The notes: generated from the letters alone by a model not told the origin. A DNA stretch of 64,000 nucleotides from Nocardioides okcheonensis (GCF_020991065.1 NZ_CP087710.1:4030001-4094000), one strand, 5' to 3'; numbered from the stretch's first letter, positions 8,815 through 17,316 are shown. Translations and numbers: made by a program.

Positions 8815-9412
8815 GGCCGTCGAAGGCGAGGGTGGTGATCGCGTCGGCGAGCGCCTCGGCGCCCACCTCGTCCGCACCGCCGTGCACCCACTCGGTCAGC
8901 GAGTTGACCGTGCCGAACAGCAGCCGGCTGATCAGCAGGGGGTCGAGGTCGTCGCGCACGGCGCCCTCCGCGACCGCGGCGCGGACCATGTCGGCGAGCC
9001 GCTCGTCGATGGTGCGGCGCCGGGCGAGGGCGGCCTTCTGCACGGGGGTGTTGCCGTGCACCCGCAGCAGCAGGGTGACGGCCGGCAGGTGCTCGACCAG
9101 CACCGTCACGCTGCGGCGCACGGCGATGCGCAGGCGGGCGCCGGCGTCGAGATCGTCGGTCGCCGCGATGTCGTCGAGGGCGCCGACGAGCGCGTCGAGG
9201 GCCTCGTCGATCGCGGTGCGCAGCAGGTGCTCCTTGCTGGGCACGTGGTGGTAGATCGCCGACTTGGTCAGCCCGAGCTCGCGCGCGACGTCGCCCACGC
9301 TGGTCGCGTCGTAGCCCTGCCGGTTGAACAGCTCGACCGCCGTGCGGAGCACGGCCTGCTGGTCGTGTCCCGGCCGGCCGCGGCGGGTGGTGGTCCCGGG
9401 ACTGCCCTCCAT
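8783..9412 (-). CDS. TetR-family regulator (candidate paa regulator)
   Basis: A 209-residue TetR protein with an N-terminal helix-turn-helix (TSVGDVARELGLTKSAIYHH, residues 37-56) and an all-helical ligand domain. The position next to the paa genes and the acyl-CoA-linked theme suggest a phenylacetyl-CoA sensor like PaaR, but that is inferred. ATG at 9410-9412 is preferred; ATG at 9427-9429 would add six residues. A 10-bp inverted repeat lies just upstream (9425-9447) and would suit autoregulation. The 3' end overlaps paaI. Confidence 0.85.
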   Translation of the reverse strand: MEGSPGTTTRRGRPGHDQQAVLRTAVELFNRQGYDATSVGDVARELGLTKSAIYHHVPSKEHLLRTAIDEALDALVGALDDIAATDDLDAGARLRIAVRRSVTVLVEHLPAVTLLLRVHGNTPVQKAALARRRTIDERLADMVRAAVAEGAVRDDLDPLLISRLLFGTVNSLTEWVHGGADEVGAEALADAITTLAFDGLSRRPADPAR

Positions 9413-9424
9413 GGGGACACGCTC

Positions 9425-9447
9425 CCACATCGGCCGCGCCGATGTGG
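9425..9447. promoter_or_regulatory. Inverted repeat upstream of the TetR gene
   Basis: CCACATCGGC, a 3-base spacer CGC, and GCCGATGTGG form perfect 10-bp arms ending 13 bases from the TetR start codon. The position and symmetry fit an autoregulatory operator. Its sequence differs from the paaZ-paaA palindrome, although both contain CCGAT/ATCGG, so it is uncertain whether one protein binds both. Confidence 0.5.
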
Positions 9448-9638
9448 CCAAGAGTTGTCGGTGCGCGACCGGCGGGGGATACAGTGGAGGCAGCGTCCCG
9501 CGCCGTGCCGCACTGATCACCCCGGATCCACCGGCCCGTCTGCGACGCACTCGCTCCAACCTCCACGCCGTGGTGTGCAGGTCAGCGCCGTCCGTGGCTC
9601 GCCTGCTCCGCGACGCGTACCCAGTCCGGGAGGACACC

Positions 9639-11753
9639 TTGGCCCAGCGCCAGCGCTCACGCGGCGGACGACGCACCCCTGCGCACGCCCGCCACAAGGA
9701 CAACGAGGGCATCGTGCCCGTGCTCGCCCGCGCCGTGCGCGAGCTCGAGTCGGCCGTGCAGCGGGGCCCGCTCGCCCCCGGCCAGCGGGTCCGGTTCCAG
9801 GTCGTCGCGCTGCTGGTGCGCGAGCACCGCGGCGACGTCAAGGGCTCCTCGGACCTCACCGACGCGCAGAAGGCCGACGAGCTCAAGCGGCTCGACGGGA
9901 TCGCCACGATCCTGGCCAAGACCGCGACCCGCGACCCCTCCCTGTTCGGGCTGCTCTCGGAGGAGGCGGTGGTCACCGACAGCGCGCGCGACCTGCGCCT
10001 GGAGATGCTCCACCGGGCCGGCATCGAGCCGGTCGTGGAGGAGCCCAAGCCCGACGACGAGGCCGGCCCCGGCCTCGGCGAGCGGCGCGTGGTCCCGCGC
10101 TCGGTCGTGCAGCACCAGCTCGCGAACCCCTTCCTCGTCCCCGACTTCGGGATCGGCCGGGAGAAGCGCAGCGTCCACGGCCGGCTCTCGACGTGGGAGC
10201 TGCTCGGGCCGCTGTTCCGCTCGTTCGAGCTCGGCGGGTCCTCGTCGTGCATGGACCTCCCCGAGCCCACCTCGCTGAGCGCCCCCGGCAAGCTCGAGCT
10301 GATGCCCCACCAGGCCCGGATGATCGCCTCGGCCGCCGAGGGCCACCGCACCTTCCTGCTGGCCGACGAGCCGGGCCTCGGCAAGACCGCGCAGGCGCTG
10401 CTCGCCGCGCAGGCCGCCGACGCGTACCCGCTGCTCGTGGTCTGCCCCAACGTCGTCAAGACCAACTGGGCCCGCGAGACCGAGCGCTGGACCCCGCGCC
10501 GTCGCGCCACCGTGATCCACGGCGACGGCGACCGGGTCGACGCGTTCGCCGACGTCATCGTCGTCAACTACGAGATCCTCGACCGGCACGTCGGCTGGCT
10601 CGGCCAGTTCGGCTTCCGCGGGATGGTCGTCGACGAGGCCCACTTCATCAAGAACAAGACGTCGCAGCGCTCGCGGCACGTGCTCGAGCTCTCCGACCGG
10701 CTGCGCGCGCGCACCGCCCGCCCGCTGCTGATGGCGCTGACCGGCACCCCGCTGATCAACGACATCGAGGACTTCCGGGCGATCTGGGAGTTCCTCGGCT
10801 GGATCGACGGGACCAAGCCGATGGCACGGCTGATGGAGTCGCTCGAGGAGACCGAGCTGACGCCGGCCGACCACGCGTTCTACCCCGCCGCCCGCAAGGC
10901 CGTCATCGACATGGGCATCGTCCGCCGCCGCAAGGTCGACGTCGCCGAGGACATCCCGGCCCGCCGGATCGCCGACATCCCGGTCGAGCTCGACGACGAG
11001 GACACCCGCTCGATCCGCGCCGCCGAGGAGGACCTCGCCCGCCGCCTCGTCCAGCGCTACAGGGCCGCGCTGGAGACCCGCCGCACGGGCTCGGTGGTCG
11101 AGGGCATCGACCACGAGCTGGTGCGCCGCGTCGCGACGTGGGAGCGCGAGGAGATGGACCAGGGCACCGGCGGCGAGAACGTGTTCTCGATGTTCCGCCG
11201 GATCGGCCGCGCCAAGGCCGGGCTCGCCGCCGACTACGCCGCCCAGCTGGCCCGCAACGTCGGCAAGGTGGTCTTCTTCGCCCGCCACGTCGACGTCATG
11301 GACATCGCCGAGGACACCTTCACCCGCCGCGGGCTCAAGCACACCTCGATCCGTGGCGACCAGACGCCGAAGGCGCGCGAGAAGGCCATCGAGGCCTTCG
11401 TCAACGACCCCAGCGTCCAGGTCATCGTCTGCTCGCTGGCCGCGGCCGGCGTCGGCGTGAACCTCCAGGTCGCCTCCAACGTGGTGCTCTCCGAGCTCTC
11501 CTGGACCGACGCCGAGCAGACCCAGGCCATCGACCGGGTCCACCGCATCGGCCAGAGCGACCCCGTGACGGCGTGGCGGATCATCGCGGCGCAGACCATC
11601 GACACCCGCATCGCCGAGCTGATCGACTCCAAGGCCGGCCTCGCCGCCCGGGCGCTCGACGGCTCCGACGAGGAGGTCTCGTCCTCGGCCAACATCCAGA
11701 CCGAGGCCCTGGTCGCGCTGCTCACCGACGCGCTGGAGCGCGAGCTCGGCTGA
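9639..11753 (+). CDS. SNF2-family DEAD/DEAH-box helicase
   Basis: A 704-residue SF2 ATPase of the SNF2/Rad54 type, probably remodelling or translocating on DNA. Motif I is ADEPGLGKTAQALLA, motif II DEAH, motif III LTGTPLIND, and motif VI QAIDRVHRIGQ. The helicase C domain follows VGKVVFFARHVDVM. About 200 residues before motif I have no recognised domain. TTG at 9639 is chosen because GGGAGG (9628-9633) sits 5 bases upstream; the open frame extends further but without family features. It resembles stand-alone bacterial SNF2 helicases related to SMARCAL1; the cellular role is not known. Confidence 0.85.
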   Translation: MAQRQRSRGGRRTPAHARHKDNEGIVPVLARAVRELESAVQRGPLAPGQRVRFQVVALLVREHRGDVKGSSDLTDAQKADELKRLDGIATILAKTATRDPSLFGLLSEEAVVTDSARDLRLEMLHRAGIEPVVEEPKPDDEAGPGLGERRVVPRSVVQHQLANPFLVPDFGIGREKRSVHGRLSTWELLGPLFRSFELGGSSSCMDLPEPTSLSAPGKLELMPHQARMIASAAEGHRTFLLADEPGLGKTAQALLAAQAADAYPLLVVCPNVVKTNWARETERWTPRRRATVIHGDGDRVDAFADVIVVNYEILDRHVGWLGQFGFRGMVVDEAHFIKNKTSQRSRHVLELSDRLRARTARPLLMALTGTPLINDIEDFRAIWEFLGWIDGTKPMARLMESLEETELTPADHAFYPAARKAVIDMGIVRRRKVDVAEDIPARRIADIPVELDDEDTRSIRAAEEDLARRLVQRYRAALETRRTGSVVEGIDHELVRRVATWEREEMDQGTGGENVFSMFRRIGRAKAGLAADYAAQLARNVGKVVFFARHVDVMDIAEDTFTRRGLKHTSIRGDQTPKAREKAIEAFVNDPSVQVIVCSLAAAGVGVNLQVASNVVLSELSWTDAEQTQAIDRVHRIGQSDPVTAWRIIAAQTIDTRIAELIDSKAGLAARALDGSDEEVSSSANIQTEALVALLTDALERELG

Positions 11754-11768
11754 CCCCGCGTCTGCTCG

Positions 11769-11790
11769 GTGGTCGAAGCGTCGAGACCAC
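11769..11790. repeat. Bulged inverted repeat after the helicase gene
   Basis: GTGGTCGA, a four-base loop, then TCGA, a two-base bulge and CCAC can fold into a hairpin 15 bases after the helicase stop. The sequence resembles the dispersed GGTGGTCGAG...CTCGACCACC repeats common in Nocardioides-like genomes. It may serve as a transcription terminator although no T run follows. Confidence 0.4.
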
Positions 11791-11841
11791 TTCACCCTGG
11801 TGGGCCTTGTCCGGCTCTGCGCGGTTGGACATGCTCGTGGC

Positions 11842-12312
11842 ATGAGTGAGGATCGCGAGAACTACCTCGACATGTCCGTCGACGACGAGGACCAGCTGCA
11901 GCCCGAGGACACCCTCGCGGACGGCGACCTGGAGGACGTGCTGGACCGCGGGTACTCCCCGCCGGACCGCGCCCCGAAGGGCTACGACGACTACCCGACC
12001 GAGGCCGAGCGCCTGCGCGGGGAGTCGCTCGACGAGAAGCTGGCCGAGGAGGAGCCCGACGTCGACCCCTACGCCGAGGAGGACGACGACTCCGACCACG
12101 AGGACGAGAACGCCCTCGACGAGAAGCTCGGGCTCGACGAGGCAGACGCCCGTGCCGGTCGCCTGGTCCAGCCCGACGAGGGGCTGGGGGAGGACACCGA
12201 CAAGCAGGAGCTCGCCATGGACGTCGGCATCGACGGTGCTGGAGCCTCCGCCGAGGAGGCCGCCATGCACATCACGCGGGGTCCGGACCCCGACGCGCGC
12301 GAGGACTACTGA
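11842..12312 (+). CDS. DUF5709-family acidic protein
   Basis: A 156-residue highly acidic soluble protein. The segment with DTLADGDLEDVLDRGYSPPD followed by RAPKGYDDYPTEAERLRGES, and the later ESLDEKLAEEEPDVDPY, are characteristic of the actinobacterial DUF5709 family. The end, EAAMHITRGPDPDAREDY, is also family-like. No membrane segment or catalytic motif is visible and the function is unknown. A strong hairpin follows the stop codon. Confidence 0.75.
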   Translation: MSEDRENYLDMSVDDEDQLQPEDTLADGDLEDVLDRGYSPPDRAPKGYDDYPTEAERLRGESLDEKLAEEEPDVDPYAEEDDDSDHEDENALDEKLGLDEADARAGRLVQPDEGLGEDTDKQELAMDVGIDGAGASAEEAAMHITRGPDPDAREDY

Positions 12313-12321
12313 GCCCTCCGT

Positions 12322-12358
12322 CGAACGGCCGCTCCGGGTTGTCCGGGGCGGCCGTTCG
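12322..12358 (+). terminator. Hairpin terminator after the DUF5709 gene
   Basis: CGAACGGCCGC at 12322-12332 pairs perfectly with GCGGCCGTTCG at 12348-12358, nine bases after the stop codon. The stem may extend with further G-C pairs into the loop. There is no T run, as is common for actinobacterial terminators. Confidence 0.6.
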
Positions 12359-12461
12359 CCATGCTGGCACTCTGTTCGAGGAGTGACGAGGTCCCGGCAC
12401 GAGACCCCTCGACCATGGACAGCAGATCCTCCACGGGTGTCGGTACCCCTTGCTCACGCAT

Positions 12462-12477
12462 TCGAACAGGTGTACGA
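12462..12477. promoter_or_regulatory. SOS (LexA) box-like site upstream of DUF222/HNH gene
   Basis: TCGAACAGGTGTACGA matches the actinobacterial LexA box TCGAACNNNNGTTCGA at all but one fixed position (A for T in the right half). It lies 213 bases before the HNH start. The second DUF222/HNH gene in this window has a perfect copy next to its start, which supports the reading. Confidence 0.55.
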
Positions 12478-12690
12478 TCGTGCGTAGCACGCCGGTCCGG
12501 AACGGTTCTCTCGTCTGAGGTGACGGAGGGCCCGGGACCGGGTCAGTCACCCATAGAACCCGTGGTGGTGCTCACGGGATGCCGTAGGGCTCACAGGTGA
12601 CGCCAGGCCTTCGATGCCACCCCATGCCTCACCGCTCCGCCCCGGACCCGGGCGGTTGTCAGTGACGTGCGTGCGAGGAGGTGGCTCTGG

Positions 12691-13944
12691 ATGGCCCTGG
12701 TGGATCCGGTGGAGCAGCTGCATCCGATCGTGGAGTGCGCCGTGGACCTGCGTGCGTCGTTGAAGGGTGTGGCGCCGGTGGAGCCGGTGTTCATGTCGGT
12801 GGGGGAGAAGCGGGCGGCGCTGGTGGAGCTGGTGGCGGCGCGGTCGCAGCTGGACGGGCTGCTCTCGCGGGTGCTGGCGGCCTCGGACGACGTCGGGACG
12901 GTGGAGGGTTCTCGGGACGCGGTTCCGTGGGTCGCGGCCGAGACGCGGTCCACGCGGCGTGAGGTACGCCGCGACCTGGCGCTGGGGCGTGGGCTCGAGC
13001 GGCATCCGGACGTGGCCGCAGCGCTGCACTGTGGTGACCTGCGCTCGGAGCAGGCGCGGGCGATCGTCGAGGCGGTGGATGCGCTGCCGGACCGTGTCGA
13101 CGTCGCCGTGCGGGAGGAGGCCGAGGCGAGGCTGCTGGCCTACGCGCGGCTGCATGATGCGAGGGCGTTGCGGCAGATCGGGAAGCGGATCCTGGACGTG
13201 GTGGCACCCGAGGTGGGGGAGTCGGCCGAGGCCGACGCGCTGGCCGAGGAGGAGCGCCGGGCGGCGGAGTCGGTGTCGTTCTCGATGTCGGACGACGGTG
13301 AGGGCCGCTGCCACGGCCGGTTCACGGTCCCCTCGCACGTGGGTGCGATTCTGCGGCGGATCCTGCAGGCGTTGGCGAACCCGGCCCGCCACCACACCGA
13401 GGGGGACCTGCGCGACGAGAACGGTGTGTGGAAGCCGTCGCGGCGGCGGATGGGTGAGGCGTTCGTGGAGTACGTCGAGCGGTACCCGCTGGACGCGGCC
13501 CCGCAGACCGCGGGCGTCAACGCCACCGTCGTCATCACGATGACGCTGGAGCAGCTGCTGGGTGAGCACGCGGTCGCGCTGCTGGACGACGGCACGCGGA
13601 TGTCGGCGGCCCAGGCCCGCCGGCTGGCGTGCGAGGCCGGGATCGTCCCGGTGGTGCTCGGCGGTGACGGGCAGGTGCTGGACCTGGGACGGTCGCGGCG
13701 GCTCTTCAGCAAGGCGCAGCGGATCGCGCTGGGGTTGCGGGACGGCGGGTGCACCGCGAAGGGGTGTGAGACGACCGCGTCGGGGTGTCATGCCCACCAC
13801 GACGATCCGTGGTCCAACGGTGGCGCGACCGATCTGGCGAACGGGCGGTTGCTGTGCCCGCGCCACCACCGCCTGGCCCACGACCCGCGCTACGCCAAGA
13901 CCATCCACGCCGACAACCAGGTCAGCTTCACCATGCGGACGTGA
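12691..13944 (+). CDS. DUF222 / HNH endonuclease domain protein (13E12-type)
   Basis: The 417-residue protein has the architecture of the 13E12 repeat family of Mycobacterium: a helical DUF222 region (about residues 20-320) and a C-terminal HNH nuclease. The HNH signature reads CHAHHDDPWSNGGATDLANG, then LLCPRHHRLAH, with extra Cys pairs (GGCTAKGCETTASGC) for zinc. ATG at 12691 follows GAGGAGG (12675-12681). These proteins are often multicopy and linked to mobile DNA or damage response; no target is known. An SOS-box-like site lies upstream. Confidence 0.85.
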   Translation: MALVDPVEQLHPIVECAVDLRASLKGVAPVEPVFMSVGEKRAALVELVAARSQLDGLLSRVLAASDDVGTVEGSRDAVPWVAAETRSTRREVRRDLALGRGLERHPDVAAALHCGDLRSEQARAIVEAVDALPDRVDVAVREEAEARLLAYARLHDARALRQIGKRILDVVAPEVGESAEADALAEEERRAAESVSFSMSDDGEGRCHGRFTVPSHVGAILRRILQALANPARHHTEGDLRDENGVWKPSRRRMGEAFVEYVERYPLDAAPQTAGVNATVVITMTLEQLLGEHAVALLDDGTRMSAAQARRLACEAGIVPVVLGGDGQVLDLGRSRRLFSKAQRIALGLRDGGCTAKGCETTASGCHAHHDDPWSNGGATDLANGRLLCPRHHRLAHDPRYAKTIHADNQVSFTMRT

Positions 13945-13991
13945 GGAACGGTGTGATCGAGCAACAAGCGCTCATGACGAGATGAGGCCAT

Positions 13992-14270
13992 CTACTGGAC
14001 GTCGGTCCACGCCGCCTCGAACTCCGCAGCCGTGATCTCGCGCTGAGGCCAGTTCTCAGACTCGTCCAAGCGCGCCTGACCGAGGCCGCCGTACTCATCC
14101 TCGTCGTGGTCGGGGCCGTAGCGGAGGGTAGGGCCAGTGTCATAGATCTCGATCTGGCGCAGCGGCCAGGAGTCCCCGTCGACCTCGAACAGCCACGTCG
14201 ATGAGCCCCGATGGTCGTTCTCGTCACCCCGGGACTCGTCCCAACGCCACTTGAACCATCGCTTCGCCAT
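13992..14270 (-). CDS. Small DUF6881-like protein
   Basis: A 92-residue soluble protein rich in Trp and acidic residues. The pattern WFKWRWDESRGDENDHRGSS, then WLFEVDG...RQIEIYDTG, then REITAAEFEAAW resembles DUF6881 domain proteins, small orphan proteins often found near toxin-immunity or phage genes. The match is by recalled pattern only. It is convergent with the HNH gene (47 bases between stops) and lies just outside the IS30 element. Lower GC than its neighbours suggests acquired DNA. Confidence 0.5.
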   Translation of the reverse strand: MAKRWFKWRWDESRGDENDHRGSSTWLFEVDGDSWPLRQIEIYDTGPTLRYGPDHDEDEYGGLGQARLDESENWPQREITAAEFEAAWTDVQ

Positions 14271-14468
14271 AGGTCCGCAGCCTGCCAGGGAACGTCCGCA
14301 CATGCCGCGTTGAGGGCGGCTACGCTCGCCCGGATCTGCCGCGATCAGCTCGACCGGATCTGCCGAGGTGAGTGCGGTCGTTGGCAGAGTGGCCGACCGC
14401 TGTGCCGTCCCAGGGCGAGCAGCCCCCTTCAGCGCATGTGCGGCGGATGTGGCCCTGCATCGGCACTT

Positions 14469-15725
14469 GGGTTCAGTGGGTGATCGCAACACCTGATCAT
14501 CGAGGTGTTGGTATGCAGGCACGTGGAGGGCGGCCGAGGCCGCCGGCCGAGACGGTTGCCCGGTTCTGGGCTGAGATTCGTCGAGGTTCGTCGCACGAAG
14601 ATGCTGCGGTGGCTGTGAATGTGACGCGCAGGACGGGCAACAGGTGGTTCAACGAGCGTGGCGGCGTGATGCCCCCGATCGGCTCGGGTCGTCGCTCGAG
14701 GAGCTTGTCGTTCGCCGAGCGCGAGGAGATCGCGCTGCTACGCGTGCTCGGTGCAGGAGTGCGAGAGCTCGATCGCTCGCCCTCGACGATCAGTCGCGAG
14801 CTGCGACGCGTCCAGCACCATGGCAAACGCCCCGCCCGACGTCGGCTGGAGTACCGGGCATCGACGGCACAGGCCGATGCCGATCGCCAGGCTCTGCGCC
14901 CGAAACAGGCGCGGCTGGCGACCAACGACCGGCTGCGCGACGAGGTGCAGTCCAGACTGGTCGATGACCACAGTCCCGAGCAGATCGCCCGACGACTGCG
15001 CGAGGACTTCCCCGACGATCCGGAGATGTGGGTGTCGCACGAGACGATCTACCAGTCGCTCTACGTCCAGAGCCGCGGTGCGCTCAAGCGCGAGCTGGCC
15101 AAGCACCTGCGCACCGGCAGGACCGTACGCAAGCCCCACCGCAAGAGTGACCAGCGGCGCGAACGGTTCGCCGAGATGGTGATGATCAGCGAACGCCCCG
15201 CCGAGGTCGAGGACCGCGCTGTGCCCGGGCACTGGGAAGGCGACCTGATCCTCGGCTCGGCCCAGTCGGGGTCGGCGGTGGGCACGCTGGTCGAACGGAC
15301 AACCCGGTTCGTGATGCTGCTCCACCTGCCTGGCGGCCACAGCGCCGACATCGTGCAGGAAGCGATGGTCGCGAAGATGGCGACGCTGCCTGAGCAGCTG
15401 CGAGTCTCGCTGACCTGGGACCAGGGCAGCGAGATGGCCAACCACGTCCAGATCGCCGAGGCGACCGGACTCGACATCTACTTCTGCGACCCACACTCGC
15501 CCTGGCAGCGAGGCAGCAACGAGAACACCAACGGGCTCCTGCGTCAGTACCTGCCCAAGGGCGCCGACCTGAGTTTCTACGGCCCCGGGATGCTCGACAA
15601 CATCGCCGCTCAACTGAACCGCCGACCACGCAAGACCCTGAAGTGGCGCACTCCTGCCGAAACCCTCGACGCGCTACTGTCCGGAGAGTCCGAACCGCCT
15701 GGTGTTGCGACCACCGGCTGAATCC
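14469..15725 (+). mobile_element. IS30-family insertion sequence
   Basis: A 1,257-bp element bounded by 25-bp imperfect inverted repeats: left at 14469-14493 and right at 15701-15725, 21 of 25 positions matching with the inner core TCGCAACACC identical. It holds one transposase gene whose stop codon lies in the right repeat. The left end also has a perfect small inverted repeat, CAACACCT/AGGTGTTG at 14488-14510. No clear 2-3 bp target duplication was found, so the insertion may be old or the ends slightly misplaced. Confidence 0.8.
14513..15721 (+). CDS. IS30-family transposase
   Basis: A 402-residue DDE transposase. An N-terminal helix-turn-helix (SPSTISREL near residue 90) precedes an rve catalytic core with Asp in GHWEGDLILG, Asp in LTWDQGSEMA and Glu in QRGSNENTNGLLRQYLP, the full DDE triad of IS30. 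Compared with remembered relatives (VREIARxLGRSPSTISREL), the helix-turn-helix here reads GAGVRELDRSPSTISREL, about four residues short. This in-frame loss could weaken DNA binding. GAGGTG lies upstream of ATG 14513. The C terminus runs into the right inverted repeat. Confidence 0.85.
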   Translation: MQARGGRPRPPAETVARFWAEIRRGSSHEDAAVAVNVTRRTGNRWFNERGGVMPPIGSGRRSRSLSFAEREEIALLRVLGAGVRELDRSPSTISRELRRVQHHGKRPARRRLEYRASTAQADADRQALRPKQARLATNDRLRDEVQSRLVDDHSPEQIARRLREDFPDDPEMWVSHETIYQSLYVQSRGALKRELAKHLRTGRTVRKPHRKSDQRRERFAEMVMISERPAEVEDRAVPGHWEGDLILGSAQSGSAVGTLVERTTRFVMLLHLPGGHSADIVQEAMVAKMATLPEQLRVSLTWDQGSEMANHVQIAEATGLDIYFCDPHSPWQRGSNENTNGLLRQYLPKGADLSFYGPGMLDNIAAQLNRRPRKTLKWRTPAETLDALLSGESEPPGVATTG

Positions 15726-15749
15726 GCCGCAACTTCGAGGGCGAGAACC

Positions 15750-15844
15750 GCCGCACGTGCGGCAACGGTGGGCGAGCGTCGCACACGTGTCCGAGATCTG
15801 GCCCTAGAACTGCTGGACGGAGGGCATCAAGTCGGACACGTGTG
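15750..15844. repeat. Cluster of CACGTG palindromes with a 13-bp inverted repeat
   Basis: A 14-bp perfect palindrome GCCGCACGTGCGGC lies at 15750-15763. CACACGTGTCCGA at 15782-15794 is repeated in inverted orientation (TCGGACACGTGTG) at 15832-15844, 37 bases apart. All three carry CACGTG. The stretch lies between the IS30 right end and the 3' end of the convergent SGNH gene, so it is not an obvious promoter. Confidence 0.6.
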
Positions 15845-15871
15845 ACCGAACGGGGGGCTCGCGTGGAGCGC

Positions 15872-15897
15872 GACCGCGAGCCACGACGCTCGCGGTC
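15872..15897 (-). terminator. Hairpin after the SGNH hydrolase gene
   Basis: GACCGCGAG and CTCGCGGTC pair as a 9-bp stem with an 8-base loop, starting 8 bases beyond the stop codon of the minus-strand gene. An alternative stem, GGCTCGCG with CGCGAGCC (15856-15882), overlaps it. Both would be very stable; no T run. Confidence 0.55.
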
Positions 15898-15904
15898 CCT
15901 CACC

Positions 15905-16435
15905 TCACGCCGTCGGGCGGGCGAGCTCGGCGATCGCGGGCAGCACGACCCGGTAGCCCGCTCCGCTGAGGTGCAGTCCGTCGTCGACGAACGCACGCGC
16001 GCCGAGGGGCTCGATGAGCCGCTCCGCGTGCACGACCTGCGCGGCGACATCGCGGAGGACGGCCAGGGCGGCGTCCCGGTACGCATCGATGACGGCGTTC
16101 GTCCGGTCATGCGTCCCGGTCAGGCGCGCCTCGTCGACACCCGGGGGCGCGACGTACACGATCCGTCGACAGGGCACGGACCGCGTGAAGTCGTCGAGGG
16201 CGCCCACGAACGACGTCAGCGGGACCTGCTTCCACGGCGCGGCGTCGTTGGTGCCGACCGAGACGACGACCACGTCGTCGGCGGTGAGACCGGCTGAGGC
16301 CGCCTGGCCGGGGAGGTGCCGGACGGACGCGCCACCCACCGCTGCGTTCCGGACGTCGGGGCCCAGCACCGAGAGGTCGCGGCGGACCCGTGCCAGATGG
16401 CTGTCGCCCACGAGCACGATGCGCACGCGCGTCAC
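15905..16435 (-). CDS. SGNH/GDSL-type esterase
   Basis: A 176-residue single-domain hydrolase of the SGNH fold. Block I is IVLVGDSH with the catalytic Ser, block II the Gly in VGGASVRHLPGQ, block III GTNDAAP, and block V DDGLHLSG with the catalytic Asp and His. No signal peptide is visible, so it probably acts in the cytoplasm on an ester or acetylated substrate. GTG at 16435 is used; a GTG three codons further in is an alternative. It starts 13 bases downstream of the phosphotransferase gene on the same strand, so both may be one transcript. Confidence 0.75.
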   Translation of the reverse strand: MTRVRIVLVGDSHLARVRRDLSVLGPDVRNAAVGGASVRHLPGQAASAGLTADDVVVVSVGTNDAAPWKQVPLTSFVGALDDFTRSVPCRRIVYVAPPGVDEARLTGTHDRTNAVIDAYRDAALAVLRDVAAQVVHAERLIEPLGARAFVDDGLHLSGAGYRVVLPAIAELARPTA

Positions 16436-16448
16436 GCTACCGGGCCGC

Positions 16449-17225
16449 TCACGGGCGGAGCAGGTGGGCGTTCTCGCGCACCCACCGGACCTCACCGGCC
16501 GCCCACTCCTGGCTCCCGTCCGCGACCCAGGTGCGCTGCGGCTCGACGCCGGCCTCGGCCAGCGAGAGCTCCAGCGCCATCGTCGCCTCCATCCGGGTCG
16601 CGACCGTCTCCGCGACGTCGAAGGCGGGCAGGCCGTCACCGTAGGCGTCGAGGAAGACGCGGACCCGGTCGGCGCGGTCGGGGACCGACGGGAAGTGGTG
16701 CCAGGTCAGGGCCATCTCGTCGTCGCGGGTCGGCGTGAACCACTGCAGCGCGTACGCCACGTCGTCGAGGCGCGGCCCGCGGTGCAGGAAGTCCCAGTCG
16801 ATCAGGCCGACGGCCTCGCCGTCGCGCCACACCATGTTCCACGGCCCGACGTCGCCGTGGCACCAGACCGTCGGCTCGGTCCCCGGGTCGACGTGGGGTG
16901 CGCCGAAGACCGCGCCCGCTGGCGGCTCCCAGCCCGCCGACGCGTCGTGGATCGTCCGCAGCAGCCGTGCCGCCGACCGCAGCCCGGCCTCCGAGTGCTG
17001 GTGCCGCCACCCGTCGCCGCCCGACTCGCCCTCGATCTCGCGCAGCGTCTCGACGTCGCCGGAGATCCCCAGCGGCTCGGGCACGCAGGTGACGCCCCGG
17101 CCGCGCAGGTGCCGGAGGAACGCGTGCACCGTCGGCGTCCAGGCCGACGCCGGGCGGGTGACCACACCGCCCTCGAGGTCGACGGGGCGCAGTGCCCGGC
17201 TGACGGCGTCGTCGGTGGGAGCCAT
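16449..17225 (-). CDS. APH-family phosphotransferase
   Basis: A 258-residue kinase-fold protein of the aminoglycoside phosphotransferase superfamily. The catalytic loop CHGDVGPWNMVW contains the Brenner motif HGDxxxxN and the metal-binding motif is LIDWDFLHRGPR. The N-terminal ATP-binding lobe is short and poorly conserved. Homologues phosphorylate many small molecules; nothing points to antibiotic resistance. It probably shares a transcript with the SGNH hydrolase. Confidence 0.75.
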   Translation of the reverse strand: MAPTDDAVSRALRPVDLEGGVVTRPASAWTPTVHAFLRHLRGRGVTCVPEPLGISGDVETLREIEGESGGDGWRHQHSEAGLRSAARLLRTIHDASAGWEPPAGAVFGAPHVDPGTEPTVWCHGDVGPWNMVWRDGEAVGLIDWDFLHRGPRLDDVAYALQWFTPTRDDEMALTWHHFPSVPDRADRVRVFLDAYGDGLPAFDVAETVATRMEATMALELSLAEAGVEPQRTWVADGSQEWAAGEVRWVRENAHLLRP

Positions 17226-17316
17226 GTCCGGAACGTAGCCCGTCCGCGCCGGCAGGGCACGCGAGTTCCCGGCGAGTACGACCCGTCGCAGGCTCCCGTG
17301 TGCGAGAGTCGCGCCC

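Larger units (their letters stand above)
12313..12690. other. 378-base gene-free stretch
   Basis: Between the DUF5709 and DUF222/HNH genes there is a terminator-like hairpin at 12322-12358 and an SOS-box-like site at 12462-12477. No other coding sequence is convincing: short open frames on both strands lack ribosome sites and family resemblance. The remainder is probably the long leader of the HNH gene. Confidence 0.6.

Noticed and set aside
12361..12600. Possible small gene in the 12.3-12.7 kb gap
   Set aside because: No ribosome site, Arg/Ser-rich random composition, and it overlaps the SOS-box-like site.
14360..14440. tRNA-like stretch GGCAGAGTGGCCGACCGC upstream of the IS30
   Set aside because: No acceptor stem, anticodon arm or T-loop could be built around it.
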